From: Skeletonema tropicum
Lineage: Eukaryota > Bacillariophyta > Thalassiosirophyceae > Thalassiosirales > Thalassiosiraceae
Assembly (NCBI GenBank): GCA_037178625.1
Contig: CM074129.1
Coordinates: forward strand, 4,339,963 to 4,403,962
Direction: 5' to 3'
Length of the DNA: 64,000 nucleotides
Position 1 is the first letter of the stretch. Every line of letters begins with the position of its first letter. The notes beneath the pieces were generated by a model. It saw only the letters and a list, made by a program, of their open reading frames with translations. It was not told where the DNA came from and did not search any database. Position numbers and translations under genes: made by a program. Below are positions 1 to 12,216 of this stretch, piece after piece.

Positions 1-765
1 ACACCAGAGAGAGTGGGTACACACGAGAGAGTGGATACACCAGAGAAACGAATCCACTGGAGATGTTGTTATGAGTTTCAGGTTAGAGGCTGTACAGAAT
101 GGAACTGTGTACATTAAAACATTCATAATGCATCAATTGTTTTAGGAGTATTCTGCTTTAAGTGGCCTCTTCACATTTCAGTTGCCTCATAATAACTATG
201 GTACGTCTACATCCCTACATACAATACCTACCCCTATTCATGTGCGGGTTTTTCCCGCATTTAGAATCTATGTATGTGCGGGAAATTTCCTCACTGAGCA
301 ATGTGCCGCTAATGGACGCCATAGACGCCACCAACCGTCTAACCCCTGCATCAGGATCATCAACTGGACCAATATGATCAATGCTGACCGTTGGTTTGGG
401 CCTCGGTAGTGTGTGTGGGGTTGTGGTGTAGCCTCATTACACGGCACCGGCCATCATCTTTTTCAGCCGTCGCCAAGCAGTTGTGGTGATGATTACGTCA
501 ACCATAAACGTCCGTCTCGTCTCCCCTTCATCACGCGATGATACTTTATATATATGGGGATGTTTCGGTGCCAGTATTCCTTCGGTTTGGGCTTGTATTC
601 ATGCTGAATTCGATAATCGCCGCTCGGTATTATTTTCCGGCCACAATAATAATCGTCGATCATCGACAAATGAAATGATTTAGATGGCCAGCACACGATA
701 GTGAGGGCAGCCAAATTGAACAATAAAGTATTATGGATGCTCTGGGCTTGTGGAATGGACACAAC
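1..765 (+). repeat. Left terminal inverted repeat
   Basis: It matches the reverse complement of 11460-12216. The outer end consists of about three 18-bp units (acaccagagagagtgggt type). A gcggg-rich palindromic stretch lies near 245-290, and a TATA-like run (tttatatatatgg) near 544. A shadow ORF of 89 aa on the minus strand (493-762) is also present in the other copy with few changes, but it has no recognisable domain. Confidence 0.85.
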
Positions 766-1331
766 TATCGCTGTTATGATGAGTCAAGAAGAGTTGTTGT
801 ATTTACATCGTAGTGCATAAAAGTCTTACGATTTTACTGGTGGTATGAATTGGATTTTGCGCACGAACGGACGATCTGTAGAAGAAACTAGCCCTGCCCA
901 CGACGTAACGGAAATCGGTCGATGCAACTGATGTCGTCGACTAATGCCTCGGGTAATCATCGTTGCCATCATTTACGATGCCGCCACGACGCAACAATCG
1001 ATACTGTATATCCATAGGGAGGCGTCAGTGTCTTGGTAGCCGCTTCTTCGCCCGATTACATCGTCCTGAACGTCGGCTACTTGGTGTCAACACATTTTCA
1101 ATATTTTTTTACATCAACGCTACTGTGTAATAAAGAGGGGCAATAAACCATCTCCGAAGGCCACCATCTCTCTCCCTTGACTCTAATATGATTATAAACG
1201 ACGGCTGGGCACTCTGGAGCAGAAGGAACGGCCATATGATGTCGCCTACACGGTTCACATACGGAAGGCGTAGGCCACAACCTCAAAGACTCACTCTAGG
1301 CATCTTCGGTCTTGCAAGAGGAGCTGTATGG
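766..1331. other. Non-coding interior with dispersed repeats
   Basis: No gene was recognised. Bases about 945-1050 (acgatgccgccacgacgcaa, then cttggtagccgc) are closely similar to 20995-21070, marking a dispersed repeat. About 1100-1200 resembles the reverse complement of about 3095-3190. Confidence 0.45.
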
Positions 1332-1500
1332 ATGAATATCAAAGCTGAGTTCAGACAACTCTCACGCCTATATCATCCCGACAAACACAACCCTGCAAGA
1401 ACCAACATGACAAACGAAGATGCCGAAACCTCAGCTCTTCAACAGCGCAAGAGACACTTTCTAGAAAAACACTGCAGACGTACTGGACACACATGTAACA
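1332..1500 (+). pseudogene. Decayed J-domain (DnaJ-like) fragment of transposon type
   Basis: The frame starting at 1332 reads an amphipathic helix followed by the HPD signature (LYHPDKHNPARTNMT), the diagnostic J-domain loop that stimulates Hsp70. After the codons for EDAE the similarity continues in another frame (QLFNSARDTFLE, about 1434-1470), so the ORF is broken by a small indel. J-like domains of this form (PDKHNP..T.MT.E.A) occur in mobile-element-associated ORFs of diatoms; that link is from memory of the family and not proven here. The fragment lacks the Gly/Phe and zinc-finger regions of a real DnaJ. It lies upstream of the RT and could be a leftover of a separate element. Confidence 0.5.
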
Positions 1501-1596
1501 ACAGCCAAAGCAACTAAAGAGTGTGAGCTCGTTAAACATCTATGGAATGATCTAAGTTACCCTGCGTAGCTCAGAGGCAGGAGATAGCTGGTAAAG

Positions 1597-1929
1597 TTGT
1601 TGACAAAGGAACGCGTCAGGCTTTACGAACAGCTTGGAGGGCCTAGAGGCCTGCCACAAGTCAAGCATGTTATTGAACGTGAAGAGCCAGACCCGATTGT
1701 GAACAACAATAGAGAGCTTTTGCACGCTGGCTTTACCATGACTCAGGTTAAAGGATCTCGCAGCCGAGTTCCAAGAAGACGGAATGTTCAATCCGCCCAA
1801 AGCGATGATTATGAATATGACACTCCTGCCAGCTTGCAAACAACAGAAGGACATTGGTTTAGAAAAGAGTGTGCCAATGTATGGCAAATAGCGCAACACG
1901 AAGGTGCCCTTATGGCGCACAGAGGATAA
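1597..1929 (+). other. Unassigned 110-aa reading frame inside the element
   Basis: An open frame with no recognised domain. It follows the J-domain remnant, and an overlapping minus-strand frame (1552-1935) is equally open. Composition is ordinary and no signal peptide is visible. It is probably a fragment of a mobile-element protein or a chance ORF. Confidence 0.2.
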
Positions 1930-1935
1930 ATACAA

Positions 1936-3674
1936 AGTAATATTCCAATCTACAATGTACAGCTATTGATTATTCTCTACAATACTGTCAAAAGAACAAT
2001 CGTCGATATTATAAACATGGTAAAAACAGCAAGGAAACTCCCAAGCACCCGAAGGAACAAGATGAAAACCTCACGGCAGATGACACTTCTTAGCGATAAA
2101 GTTTAACCATCTTATCTGAGTCGCTAAAGAAACATAGCTACTTAGCACGGACACCTCCGTCAGGCAGCGCACGCAAGAAGACAAAGATGTCGCACTGCTA
2201 CTGGCGGGAAAAAAGTGGAAATAGTTCCACTTTTTTATGTTCGGCCTTCCCGCGTAATTTTGAGATGGAACGAGAAACGCAAAAAATCAAAATCCGTCAT
2301 CCACCACCACCTTTTACACCGTCACCATGATGTCCTCCACTCCTGTGGCCACAGTTAAGCGTGCATATTGAATACGCCTAGAATACTCGGCTTGATCAGT
2401 CTCATAAATCATCTTATACGCGCCCATAAGTCAGGAAAACTCAGTCGATCCACCGTAAATGAATAAAATAACGTCGCCATCGACGGCATAAAATTTACCA
2501 CTTTCACCTCCATTCACCCCTCCTATGGACGTTTCGGCAATGATATGTTACAAAAGAGAGTATATCCTTTCACCACATCGATGTTATATATGCATTGGGC
2601 GTCTATTTATCCTTGGGTAGTCCAAACCCATTATCTAATCGATAATCAACCACATTTCACAAGTTAGACAGAATCTATTATTTGCTCCTTAAACGCAATG
2701 CTGAAATCAACATCGTGAAGGATCGATAACATCAAATGAGTGGTAATTTATATACCAATTGATCGTGTGCGTATATTCGAATACTTCGACAAGTGGATGA
2801 TGCTTTATAGTGATTACAACACATGGGAGACAGTGTTATGTTGGTTTTGATGTAGGCTAAATATGCAATGAGTTTTACTGAACAAACAAGTATTTCCTCA
2901 GAACTCATTGTTATTATCGCTCCCAAGGATGTATACTATCATAATAATTGTAAGCCGTTGTTTGTTTGATCGATATGCCTCCCGTCTCCATGAACTTTCG
3001 GTTAATTGTTGCGTTTGACAGAGACGAAAAACATGTACATTTTTGTATCATCAAAGTGATGTCATATGAGCTTCCATTCCACTCCAAGAGTCACTTAACT
3101 GTCTATCACCATATTAGAGTCGGTGGAGAGTGTTGGTTGCCTTCATTGGTGTTTTTGTCACTCCTTATTGCAGTAGGTTCAAAGATAAAAATGAACCATT
3201 GATGGACACCGAGTTACGACGTTGAGAATATCATTACCGGCCGAACATCGGTACACCAAGACACCCACGCCTCCCTATGGATATATACACTCGATTGGTG
3301 GGCTGTAAGGCTCATGCTTTATGTCTCCATGGGTTATGCACCGGCATGACTCTCCCTCCGACATGAACGGCAATGTTTCATTAGGAAACTTCGCGCTCGA
3401 AACTTTTTATTGGAGGAATGCATCGTAGCCAATGCTCCGCGTTTTCTGCGCAGGGGTCGGGTGGTATATGATGAAGCTACTGTAAAAAAACGCGGAGGGT
3501 TTGCCGTGTACTGGTGTAATGGTAGGAGATGTTCTCCGCTATAGTGTCTATGGTTGAGGATTTTTTTGAAGTTTGTGCCATTGCGTGTGATTTTTGCGTG
3601 GGGTGACGGAACTTTTCGAAGTCAGGTAGGTGTCTCAATATTTTTCTAATTTAGTCGAGATTAAGTAGCGTAAC
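1936..3674. other. Non-coding 5' region of the retroelement
   Basis: No gene is supported. The region contains the inner inverted repeat with its hairpin (2197-2236) and a stretch (3095-3190) related in inverted orientation to 1100-1200. A run of T lies just after 3697 at the start of the RT reading frame. Confidence 0.4.
2197..2236 (+). repeat. Inner inverted repeat (left) with hairpin
   Basis: Bases 2197-2229 match the reverse complement of 8896-8928 at 29 of 33 positions, sharing gctactggcgggaaaaaa and agttcca. The left copy contains a perfect 12-bp stem (aaaaaagtggaa / ttccactttttt, 2209-2236) with a 4-base loop. The pair brackets the RT-bearing unit. Confidence 0.6.
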
Positions 3675-6600
3675 ATGGTGTATACTACGGAAAAAAGTGT
3701 TTTTTTTTTTTTTTTGTCTCGCACCACCATGGGCGTCTCCTCAGTACGGCGTCGCTACCGGCGCTATTACAGAGATCCTACCACGGATAAACGTCTACCG
3801 CCTAAGAAAAAGCCACCTGATAGAAATCAGAGGACAACAAGTCCCAACAATGCTCGCCAAATATCCCGCCTCGAATGTGAAGTCCAACGCCGTTTTGTGC
3901 GTCATGTTCTCCAGTATCGACGCGGAACAGCACGAATCAAAGCAGGAAATAGGGCCTCCTCCTTGCCTTGGTACAAAGTTAGAGCACGTGCTTATCAACG
4001 CCATGATTTCTATCGCCCCATTGGAACAACGCCACCCCAGCAAAGAGGCGCCCGCCTCAAGCACCTTCGTAAAGCACCTCCATCAAAGCACCTTCATCAA
4101 AAAGCCAACGGTTTTATCGCCACTTTCGCACGGTTCCTTCTTTTATCCTATCTCCCTATTGGTTATGTCCGCGTGACGCAGATCATAAGGTTCCTGTCCT
4201 TCCTCATCTCCGATATAAAGGCGTCACATCAACTGTACAAATTTGATCTGCAAAGCAACTACGACTTCACACGGTACTCGAGTATCACGGCACTACTAAT
4301 TCCCTTGACCATCCTTATCATCTTCGGCATCAAACTAAAGACTCAACTTCAATCACGCCAGAGATACCCCGCGAAGCCAACGCAACATCGACCATCAACT
4401 AAAACATTCCCTCTTTTAAAGCCAGAGGAGCAGCCCCAACATTGCCCCTTCAAGGGCTGCTCTCAACATCATTCTCGCCCCAAAGTAACAGGATGGCTAG
4501 ATAAAGGAAAGACTCTAGCCCGCCACCTACGTGACATCCATGCACATGAATTGTCCGACATTCCATCGTCGGTCACACAAAAACTGAACATCTTCGTATG
4601 CCACCTATGTGAATCCACAGCATATTCCAGAGAGTCGGATTTAACCAAGCACATTCAAAAAAAGCATCTTACCTACCGCACCAGCCCCAACAAAGAAATC
4701 GCCACATCAAAGTTGTACAAAGAAGGCTACACCAATGAAGAGAACCATTGGGATGAAGGACTTACATGGCTTTCAACAATCGACGCATCAAAACCTCCTC
4801 CATTCAGACAAACTTTATTCCTAAAGGTTCAGTGGAAATTGCGCTCCGAAATTCTTGACCTATTTGCAGATATATTGGAGGCTACAGCAGAATCATCAAA
4901 GAAACCAAAACAAGATAGAGACGTCGAGTCGCCTTCATTTGATTCCACCCCTTTCTGGTTACTACTCATCCTTTATGAGCAATTAGTGCTCGCGCCAATC
5001 CCAAGAGAAAAGTCTATCTCCTCCAGCAAATCCAAATCCAAGCAATCAACCTCCGCCACAATCTATCGACGTATTCGAATGTTCCGAGCCGGCCGTCTAC
5101 AGGAACTCTTTGAGGAATCTCGACAAGTCATTAGCAAATCTCCAGACCAGTTTTCATCAATGAAGAAGAGCACCACAGAATCCATGGAGAAAACAGCACA
5201 ACTCGCAGCAGATAATGACAATTATCGCACAGCCAACGCCCGTCTAACAAAAGCAACCCCGGTCGCCCGCATCACATCGACGTTACTACCTCATCTGCAG
5301 AAGTTATACCCTCCAGTTCTCTCTCGCCATCGTGCAAGAAGTCTATCACCGCGCAAAAGAGCATCCAATCGCCTCCGTAATCAACGCCGCATAGTATTTA
5401 CTCCCAAGGCCATCACGTCGTGCATCCTCAAACTGAAGAAGGGGAAGGCCCCAGGCCTCCAATGCGACTCACTCGACATCTTCATTGCCCTTGCTTCCAG
5501 AATCAAGCATGCATCTAAATCCAATCCCTGCCCAACATCAGCTGAAACACTTGCCACAATATTTAATCACCTTGCAAACGGTGATCCGCCTCCCAAAATC
5601 CAGGAAATCTTCAAAAATACATACCTTGTAGCCCTTCACAAGGATGAATCCGATCCTACTAAGCTCCGGCCATTAGGTGTACCCGCCGCCATCCGCCGCA
5701 TTACTGCAAACGCAGTTGCCAGCCAAACCCGCTCCGAATTCGCTTCGTTCCTCCTTCCTTTCAACTACGCTGTAGGAGTAAGAGGTGGAATCAACTTCAT
5801 CCAAACATCAATCCGCCTTGCAGTTGAAAAGTACATCAGCCATAGAGAAGAAAAGAACCTCCTGCCCACAAGAGCACTTGTATCAATCGATATAAAGAAT
5901 ATGTTTAATGCAATCTCCCGCCACAAGCTCCGCGAAATAGTACAACAAGAATTCCCACACCTCGCAGCATTTGTTGACTACCTCTACGAAACACCCGGAC
6001 AAACATTCGTAAAAATGTCAGATGGAACTTGGGAATCAATTGAAGTAGCAGAAGGTTTTGCCCAAGGCTGCCCATTGTCTCCCATTTTAGCAGCAATCGT
6101 CCTCGATCACTTACTCAGAAAGATTAATAAGAAACTCGTCAACGCAGCCCGGAAGAGAGATAAAGCAAGCAGCGACGACGGTGAAGGTGGTCTTCCTATC
6201 ATCATGGCTTATGTAGACGATGCAAATTTTGTCATCCCTCTTGAAGACGTCCAACTCCTCCTTGATACCTTCGCTGAAATCGGCCCTGAGCTTGGTGCCG
6301 TAATGAACACCGATAAGACTCGCATCCTCACCGCCACAAACAATAAAAGCATCCTCCAAAGACTCCAAGATGAAGCCCATCCAGCAGCCTCCTCCCTCTC
6401 ACAAGCCATCAATCAATACTCGCAGAACAAAGGCATCCCAGTCGAAGTCACGGATGGCCTCCGCATACTGGGTGTTCCAATCGGTTCAAAGAATTTCTGC
6501 CACAACTTTCACATGTCCAAACTCCAAGAAGCAGAGTCAGATGCAGCCTGTATCCAACAAAATCTGACTGATAAGCAAACCAAGACACGCCTCTTCAAAA

Positions 6601-8422
6601 CGTGCACTCTCCATAAAATCACCCACCTATTCGCCTCCGATGTTGTCAACACTGACGAGTCTCTCCTTCCTGATGACTGGCACAATTGGAAAAGCCCTCT
6701 TGCAGACGCATTCTCCACAACACCTTCATGTCTGAAGCCCTCTCCATCGAATCCTTCCCAGCACATTCCTCCACCATCGCAACCCTTCCAATATCTAGCG
6801 GCGGCTTGGGCTTCCAACATCCTCGTGCAGCAGCAATACCATCATTCGTCTTCACCATCAAACAATCCATCAACTACGCCCTTAATGGAATCCATCTTCC
6901 GCACCAACCTTCAGCTATCATCCTTCCTCCCAGCATCACCAGCCTCTACGATGAGTGGGACAGCAATTCAATGCGCAAAACATTCACCACTTTCAACACG
7001 TATGCCCCACATCTCGCCTCCGTATGCACTGCTGATGACGTCAACAACCCACCTGATCACGAGGCAACCAATCAGTTCATTTCTTCCGGATCCACCAGCT
7101 TCCACCGTGATATCATCAATACCTTCGCCGGCGAACTCGCTATCCATGAACTCTACGCTTCAGCAGACACCTCTATCCTCCACGCTCTACCAGGCCTCCT
7201 CAACGCACTTTCCTCCTACCCTTTAGTAGCCATGTCACGTATTGACTCCAAAAATTGACTGGACAACCAGGCATTCACTACCGCCATTCTTCGCAAGCTA
7301 CGCATTCCTTTCTTCCGTCCTGCCGATGCCCCCAAATGTTTCTGTGGAGAGAAAATTGACTGTCATCTAGATCACTTCTTTCAATGTGGCGACTACAAAA
7401 AAACAACAATGAGTAATGCAATTAGAGACGGTACCTCGAAAGTCTTCAAGAAAATAGCCCCATTAGCCCGGTACTGCAAATCTCAACACGATGTCGATAC
7501 AGAACGCAGAGGCGTCGTTGCCAAAATGAAACACAGAAGACCATTTGATTGGTACTTCCTCGTCAACCACCATGTTGCCTCCAAGCTCAGTAACTCGACC
7601 TATCTTTCGGAAATCGGATTTGACGTCGTCTGCGTGTCTCCTTCTTCTCCTTCAGACATCACTCAAGACTCTACTTCGCAAGAAGTTCAACAAAATTCAT
7701 TATCATATCTTGAGGATGGCGAAAAGAAGAAGTTTGCACCAGACGGCAAGTACTCTGACAAATCGAATGGTATCACTCTCACTAGTGATGAATTCATCGG
7801 AGAAATCGTCAACAACAACAAAGCCCTCATCCCACAAGCAGTAGACCAATTCGGACAAATAGGACCCTTATTTCACAAGTTCTTACTTGGCACCCCCGAC
7901 GACTTTCCAGATCCACATGACTATAGCACCTCCAAAGACGCACGCCCCAACGCCATCAAGATGAATCAACTAGCATGCTCTAGCAAAGTCCCCTACGGAA
8001 TCCTAAACACTGCCAACAAGCAATGGGTATCCTCCAACCCACACTCGTGGTACGGAGAATCTTACATGGAAGCTGACCCTAAAACTTGGGCACAACACCA
8101 GCTCGGTCTCTCCATCATCAATGCAATCACCAACCACATCGACAGAGCATTCACCCGACTGAACAATCCCTCAAGCAAATCTTACTACTCCCAACGACGA
8201 CTACACCCCTCTGCCCCTCCTTGCCCTTGCAATGCCAACCCCACGATCAATGCCGCTGAGGATATCAACACTTACCAGCCAAATTACGACCAATCAAACA
8301 GCCAACAATCAACACCAATCTTCACCCAGGAGACAACCTACTCGTATTACAAGTCGACTCAATCCAGCTCCCAGTTTGCTTCGCAATGCTCCTTGTACAA
8401 TGAACCTTCGTCTTTGCCGTAG
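3675..8422 (+). pseudogene. Non-LTR-type reverse transcriptase with C2H2 fingers and restriction-like endonuclease, broken
   Basis: The first ORF (3675-7226) has two N-terminal C2H2 fingers (CHLCESTAYSRESDLTKHIQ around residue 310), then reverse transcriptase blocks: SIDIKNMFNAI (A), GFAQGCPLSPILAA (B) and the catalytic AYVDD (C, residue ~846, 6210-6221). Near 6690-6730 the family-like sequence (SSGGLGFQHPRAAAIPSF) moves to frame 2. That frame has one stop (7256-7258) and then continues to 8422. The continuation holds a CCHC-like knuckle (CFCG...DHFFQC) and an RPFDWY...GFDVVCVSP stretch that looks like the RPxD...DV core of the R2-type restriction-like endonuclease. The order zinc fingers-RT-knuckle-RLE fits early-branching, R2/NeSL-like non-LTR elements. 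One frameshift and one stop make it non-autonomous unless they are assembly errors. Translation may start at the second ATG (3729), after the T run. Confidence 0.8.
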
Positions 8423-11037
8423 ATAGATGCTAACAGTACCAATAGAATTGTATTATTATTATTAACCAACCAGGATCTCCACACAAAACACTAACAAAAC
8501 ACAACACTTCGATTCTACACCCCTCCAATGATGGTTCTGCGCGTCTATATCGCCCTCCCAACCCAATCTCCGTCCATAATATGATAGTATAGACTAATAG
8601 CTTTCGATAGAACCACTGGTCAACGCAATATGTAGCATATTCGCATAGCAGCAGCAGCATGGGCATGCAGATATGTCGTAGGCATGCGTCATTCTAGCTC
8701 GAAAATAGCAGTTATTGGTGCCAAAATTGTCGGTAGGTGCTCCATATTGTCGTGTTCTAGTTTCTTCTGAATCAGATAATATATATTTAATGGTCGGTAT
8801 GTTATGTTGAAGCTGTTCTATGTATTTTTTCGAGTATCATTGCCATATTTATGACTTTATTCATTTTGTTAGTGTTTTGTGTGATGTTTTGAGACTGGAA
8901 CTGGTTCCTGTTTTTTCCCGCCAGTAGCTTGCTAAACTTGGCCTTCTATGATGATATCTAGCTAGCAGTAACTTTTAGCTAGCCGTATGTATGTGTGAAA
9001 ATCGAATCTTGATATTTTACTTTTGAGATTGGATGCAGAACGGATTCGGTTCCAGCTCAATGAGAGGAGCATTTTAAGCCTATTTAATGGGCATGTAACC
9101 CATGTGGTTAAAGAGAACTAATAAATGGGGGTATATTGGATAGGCTAACACTACAGATCGCCTGCAACTGCAACTCTGTCAAAAGATCTATCCCTGTAGG
9201 TGCAGAATGGGTCCCCTATAGATCTAGACACAAAGAGTAAGAGTACTCACTGAAGATCATCGTAGATCGGCTAATCCTGTAAACTGTGTGGTCCTCTACT
9301 GCGTATTGGTAAAGAACTCACTCACTCACACACTCACTCTTACGGCTGAAATCGAAGCATCTTTAGCGTATTATAGTGCTGGCACATGAGACATTTGGAT
9401 GCACTGCATACGTACAAGTATCATGATCCTGATGCAATGGATGGAATTGGAATGGAATGAACGTTACCAACAGCAGATCTATATTCTGGGGGGCTACTGC
9501 GATTAAAGAATGGCATCCTACCATTCAAATTAGGAGCTCCTGCGACATTAATTAGTAGCCTATGTGGAATCCAAAGTCAAAGATGAGGTACTCATTACAG
9601 GAATTCCTCTCGCCCTTGAATGGCAGTAATAAGTGCTCATTGCAAAAGTCGCACTATGGTATTGATCAGAAGTCACACGTATCTCTTGCCTTGCCCTGTT
9701 CACTTCCCCATTTGCTCGAACTGCATCCCTTTTCCCTCAAGTTTGGCATTTGCGTTGTAGCCTCCTTCAGCAATGCGTGGTTGTAATGATCGAGGTGGCC
9801 GATGGCCGCACTTGCTGCATTCATTTCATTTCTCCGCTCTCCATATGTAATAGGCAACATGTTGTGGGTCGCTCCAACTAAATCTACTATTACTAGATTT
9901 TAGCAGAAACGAATACATCGTTGAAAGGTGGCAAGAAGATTCGTTCCAATTTGTATCAGTTCATGAATGCGTCTTCCTCTAGTGCTGAAAGTTCTTCTCC
10001 AAATTCTGCCTCCGATAGCTCACAGCCATCAGCAAACGCCCCCCTTCCGATGGTTCTCACGATGGCATCCTGATGATCCTTACTGAGATACCGTGAAAGC
10101 CCACTTTTAATGCTGTTCACAGATAATCATCCTGATATTTTTCAGCGAGTGGCAGCGTTGGAATACCAACCTGACGATTATTTCCAGCTCGTCGCCACAT
10201 TTCTAAATCCTTCAGTTGGTAATAACTTTGGAATGCATATAAGGCAAGCCTCAACCTCAAATATTGGTATCAGACTAGATGAACACGAAAATTTGAATGC
10301 CCTTCTCGGAAATATTTTGACAGACTCATGAGTTCTAAACGTCTCACACTATCTAGCACTCGTTCATCGACGCCCATGTAGACAAAAATCTCATCCTCAT
10401 CTGCTGCCGCCGCCATCATCACTAATCCTTAAACTAGACAAATTCCTTTTGACAATATTGCACCGTTATATTATCATCTCCTCTGCTGTACGTCGCTTTG
10501 GAGGAGTATCTTTTTGCTACGTGGTGGATAGACACATACGAATTAGGACAGTGTCACTCTATTGACAAAGCGAACAGAGAGTTGCTCCTACAATATTCAT
10601 TCTTCCGTTGCTCTCAAAGAGGGTGATACACGCCGCTCGATCGTCGCTGCCAATTGCACTCTCAAACCAAACACATTCTTTTGATTGATATATTCAAACT
10701 CGTACTAAATATTCTCGGCGTACTAAACGTTGTTGCTTGAATTTTTGTGTAAACATCACTCCCTACTCTACTCGATCTAACAAAATAACAGTCACACGTG
10801 TTTGTGTGGTGACAGTTAGTACACCACCGCAAGGTTGGACTGCCCTTCTTGTGTTGTCATCAAAATTGCACAGAATTGAGAATTGCCATCATTCTCCGTT
10901 CTCCCTCATGAAAAATTGGAAGACCAGAGAGACAACGAGCATCTTTGGAAGAGGCGTCGTCCGTCAAGGAGAGATGATGGTAACGCTTGTTGCTTGTTGC
11001 TGTTGCTGTTTCAATTTGAAAGTTAAAGAAAGTTTCA
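8423..11037. other. Gene-poor interior after the retroelement
   Basis: No gene is supported; small ORFs at 9562-9786, 10110-10331 and 10737-11096 have no recognisable domain. The region contains the inner right inverted repeat (8896-8928) and a short inverted repeat around agctagc near 8961-8985. Confidence 0.35.
8896..8928 (-). repeat. Inner inverted repeat (right)
   Basis: Reverse complement of 2197-2229 with four substitutions. It keeps its own GGAAC/GTTCC mini-hairpin, so the ability to fold is conserved although the bases differ. It lies about 470 bp downstream of the RLE stop codon. Confidence 0.6.
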
Positions 11038-11249
11038 GTCATCTTTCGGTCATCTTTCGGTCATCTTTCGGTCATCTTTCAGAATCCGAAAGATGACCGA
11101 AAGATGACCGAAAGATGACCGAAAGATGACCGAAAGATGACCGAAAGATGACCGAAAGATGACCGAAAGATGACCGAAAGATGACCGAAAGATGACCGAA
11201 AGATGACCGAAAGATGACCGAAAGATGACCGAAACTTTCTTTTGAAGTT
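11022..11249. repeat. Foldback minisatellite of 11-bp units
   Basis: Four units of gtcatctttcg (11038-11081) are followed, after the 4 bases gaat, by exactly 13 units of the complementary ccgaaagatga (11086-11228). Flanks aaagaaagtttc and gaaactttcttt extend the inverted symmetry. The two arms can form a long hairpin. The unit is open in several frames (VIFRSSFGHLS), which explains ORFs through it; these are not likely genes. Confidence 0.9.
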
Positions 11250-11459
11250 TTTTTAGAATGCAGATCAATGGAACTTTATCACGCTTCGCGGATGGTGACG
11301 AATACGAAGAAGTGGTGTCCCGAGCTATCCAAGCTACCAAAAGCCGTACTGCACATTGAACCTTGGGAAGCGCCGACACAAGTGCTAATAATTTACATAA
11401 AATACCAAGAAATAATAACATAGTATATCTGATATTAAACTCTAATATGATGCATGGTG

Positions 11460-12216
11460 GTTGTGTCCATTCCACAAGCCCAGAGCATCCATAATACTTT
11501 ATTGTTCAATTTGGCTGCCCTCACTATCGTGTGCTGGCCATCTAAATCATTTCATTTGTCGATGATCGACGATTATTATTGTGGCCGGAAAATAATACCG
11601 AGCGGCGATTATCGAATTCAGCATGAATACAAGCCCAAACCGAAGGAATACTGGCACCGAAACATCCCCATATATATAAAGTATCACCGCGTGATCAAGG
11701 GGAGACGAGACGGACGTTTATGGTTGACGTAATCATCACCACAACTGCTTGGCGACGGCTGAAAAAGATGATGGCCTGTAATGAGGCTACACCACAACCC
11801 CACACACACTACCGCGGCGCAAACCAACGGTCAACATTGATCATATTGGTCCAGTTGATGATCCTGATGCAGGGGTTAGACGGTTGGTGGCGTCTATGGC
11901 GTCCATTAGCGGCACATTGCTCAGTGAGGAAATTTCCCGCACATAGATTCTAAATGCGGGAAAAACCCGCACATGAATATAGGTGTAGGTATTGTAGGGA
12001 TGTAGACGTAGTTATTATGAGTGCAACTGAAATGTGAAGAGGCCACTTAAAGCAGAATACTCCTAAAACAATTGATGCATTATGAATGTTTTAATGTACA
12101 CAGTTCCATTCTGTACAGCCTCTAACCTGAAACTCATAACAACATCTACAGTGGATAAAGTGGATTCGTTTCTCTGGTGTATCCACTCTCTCGTGTGTAC
12201 CCACTCTCTCTGGTGT
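11460..12216 (-). repeat. Right terminal inverted repeat
   Basis: Reverse complement of 1-765. The outer 18-bp units lie at 12170-12216. Read on the minus strand they supply the last 23 codons and the stop of the neighbouring oxygenase ORF (12146). The last base shared with the left repeat is 12216, where the host-like coding sequence resumes. Confidence 0.85.

Larger units (their letters stand above)
1..12216. mobile_element. Large composite element with ~760-bp terminal inverted repeats
   Basis: The first 765 bases reappear in reverse complement at 11460-12216 with only small indels, for example a 9-bp ttatccact difference near the outer end. The element encloses a J-domain remnant, an RT/RLE retroelement, a foldback minisatellite and otherwise non-coding DNA. 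No transposase of a known DNA-transposon family was recognised inside it. The right end interrupts the 3' end of the oxygenase gene at 12146-15338. The left end coincides with the window start, so a target-site duplication cannot be tested and the repeat may extend further left. The long repeats could belong to a Mutator-like or other non-autonomous element that captured the retroelement, or be two inverted copies of one shorter repeat. Confidence 0.8.

Noticed and set aside
1560..1635. tRNA-like A box (gcgtagctcagaggcagga)
   Set aside because: No matching B box (GGTTCGAxTCC) at the right distance and no cloverleaf could be drawn.
11050..11475. 141-aa ORF with VIFRSSFGHLS repeats
   Set aside because: It is the translation of the 11-bp minisatellite, open because the unit has no stop.
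11454..11732. 92-aa ORF conserved in both terminal inverted repeats
   Set aside because: Conservation is explained by near-identity of the repeats at DNA level; no domain, and the opposite copy has the same reading by symmetry.
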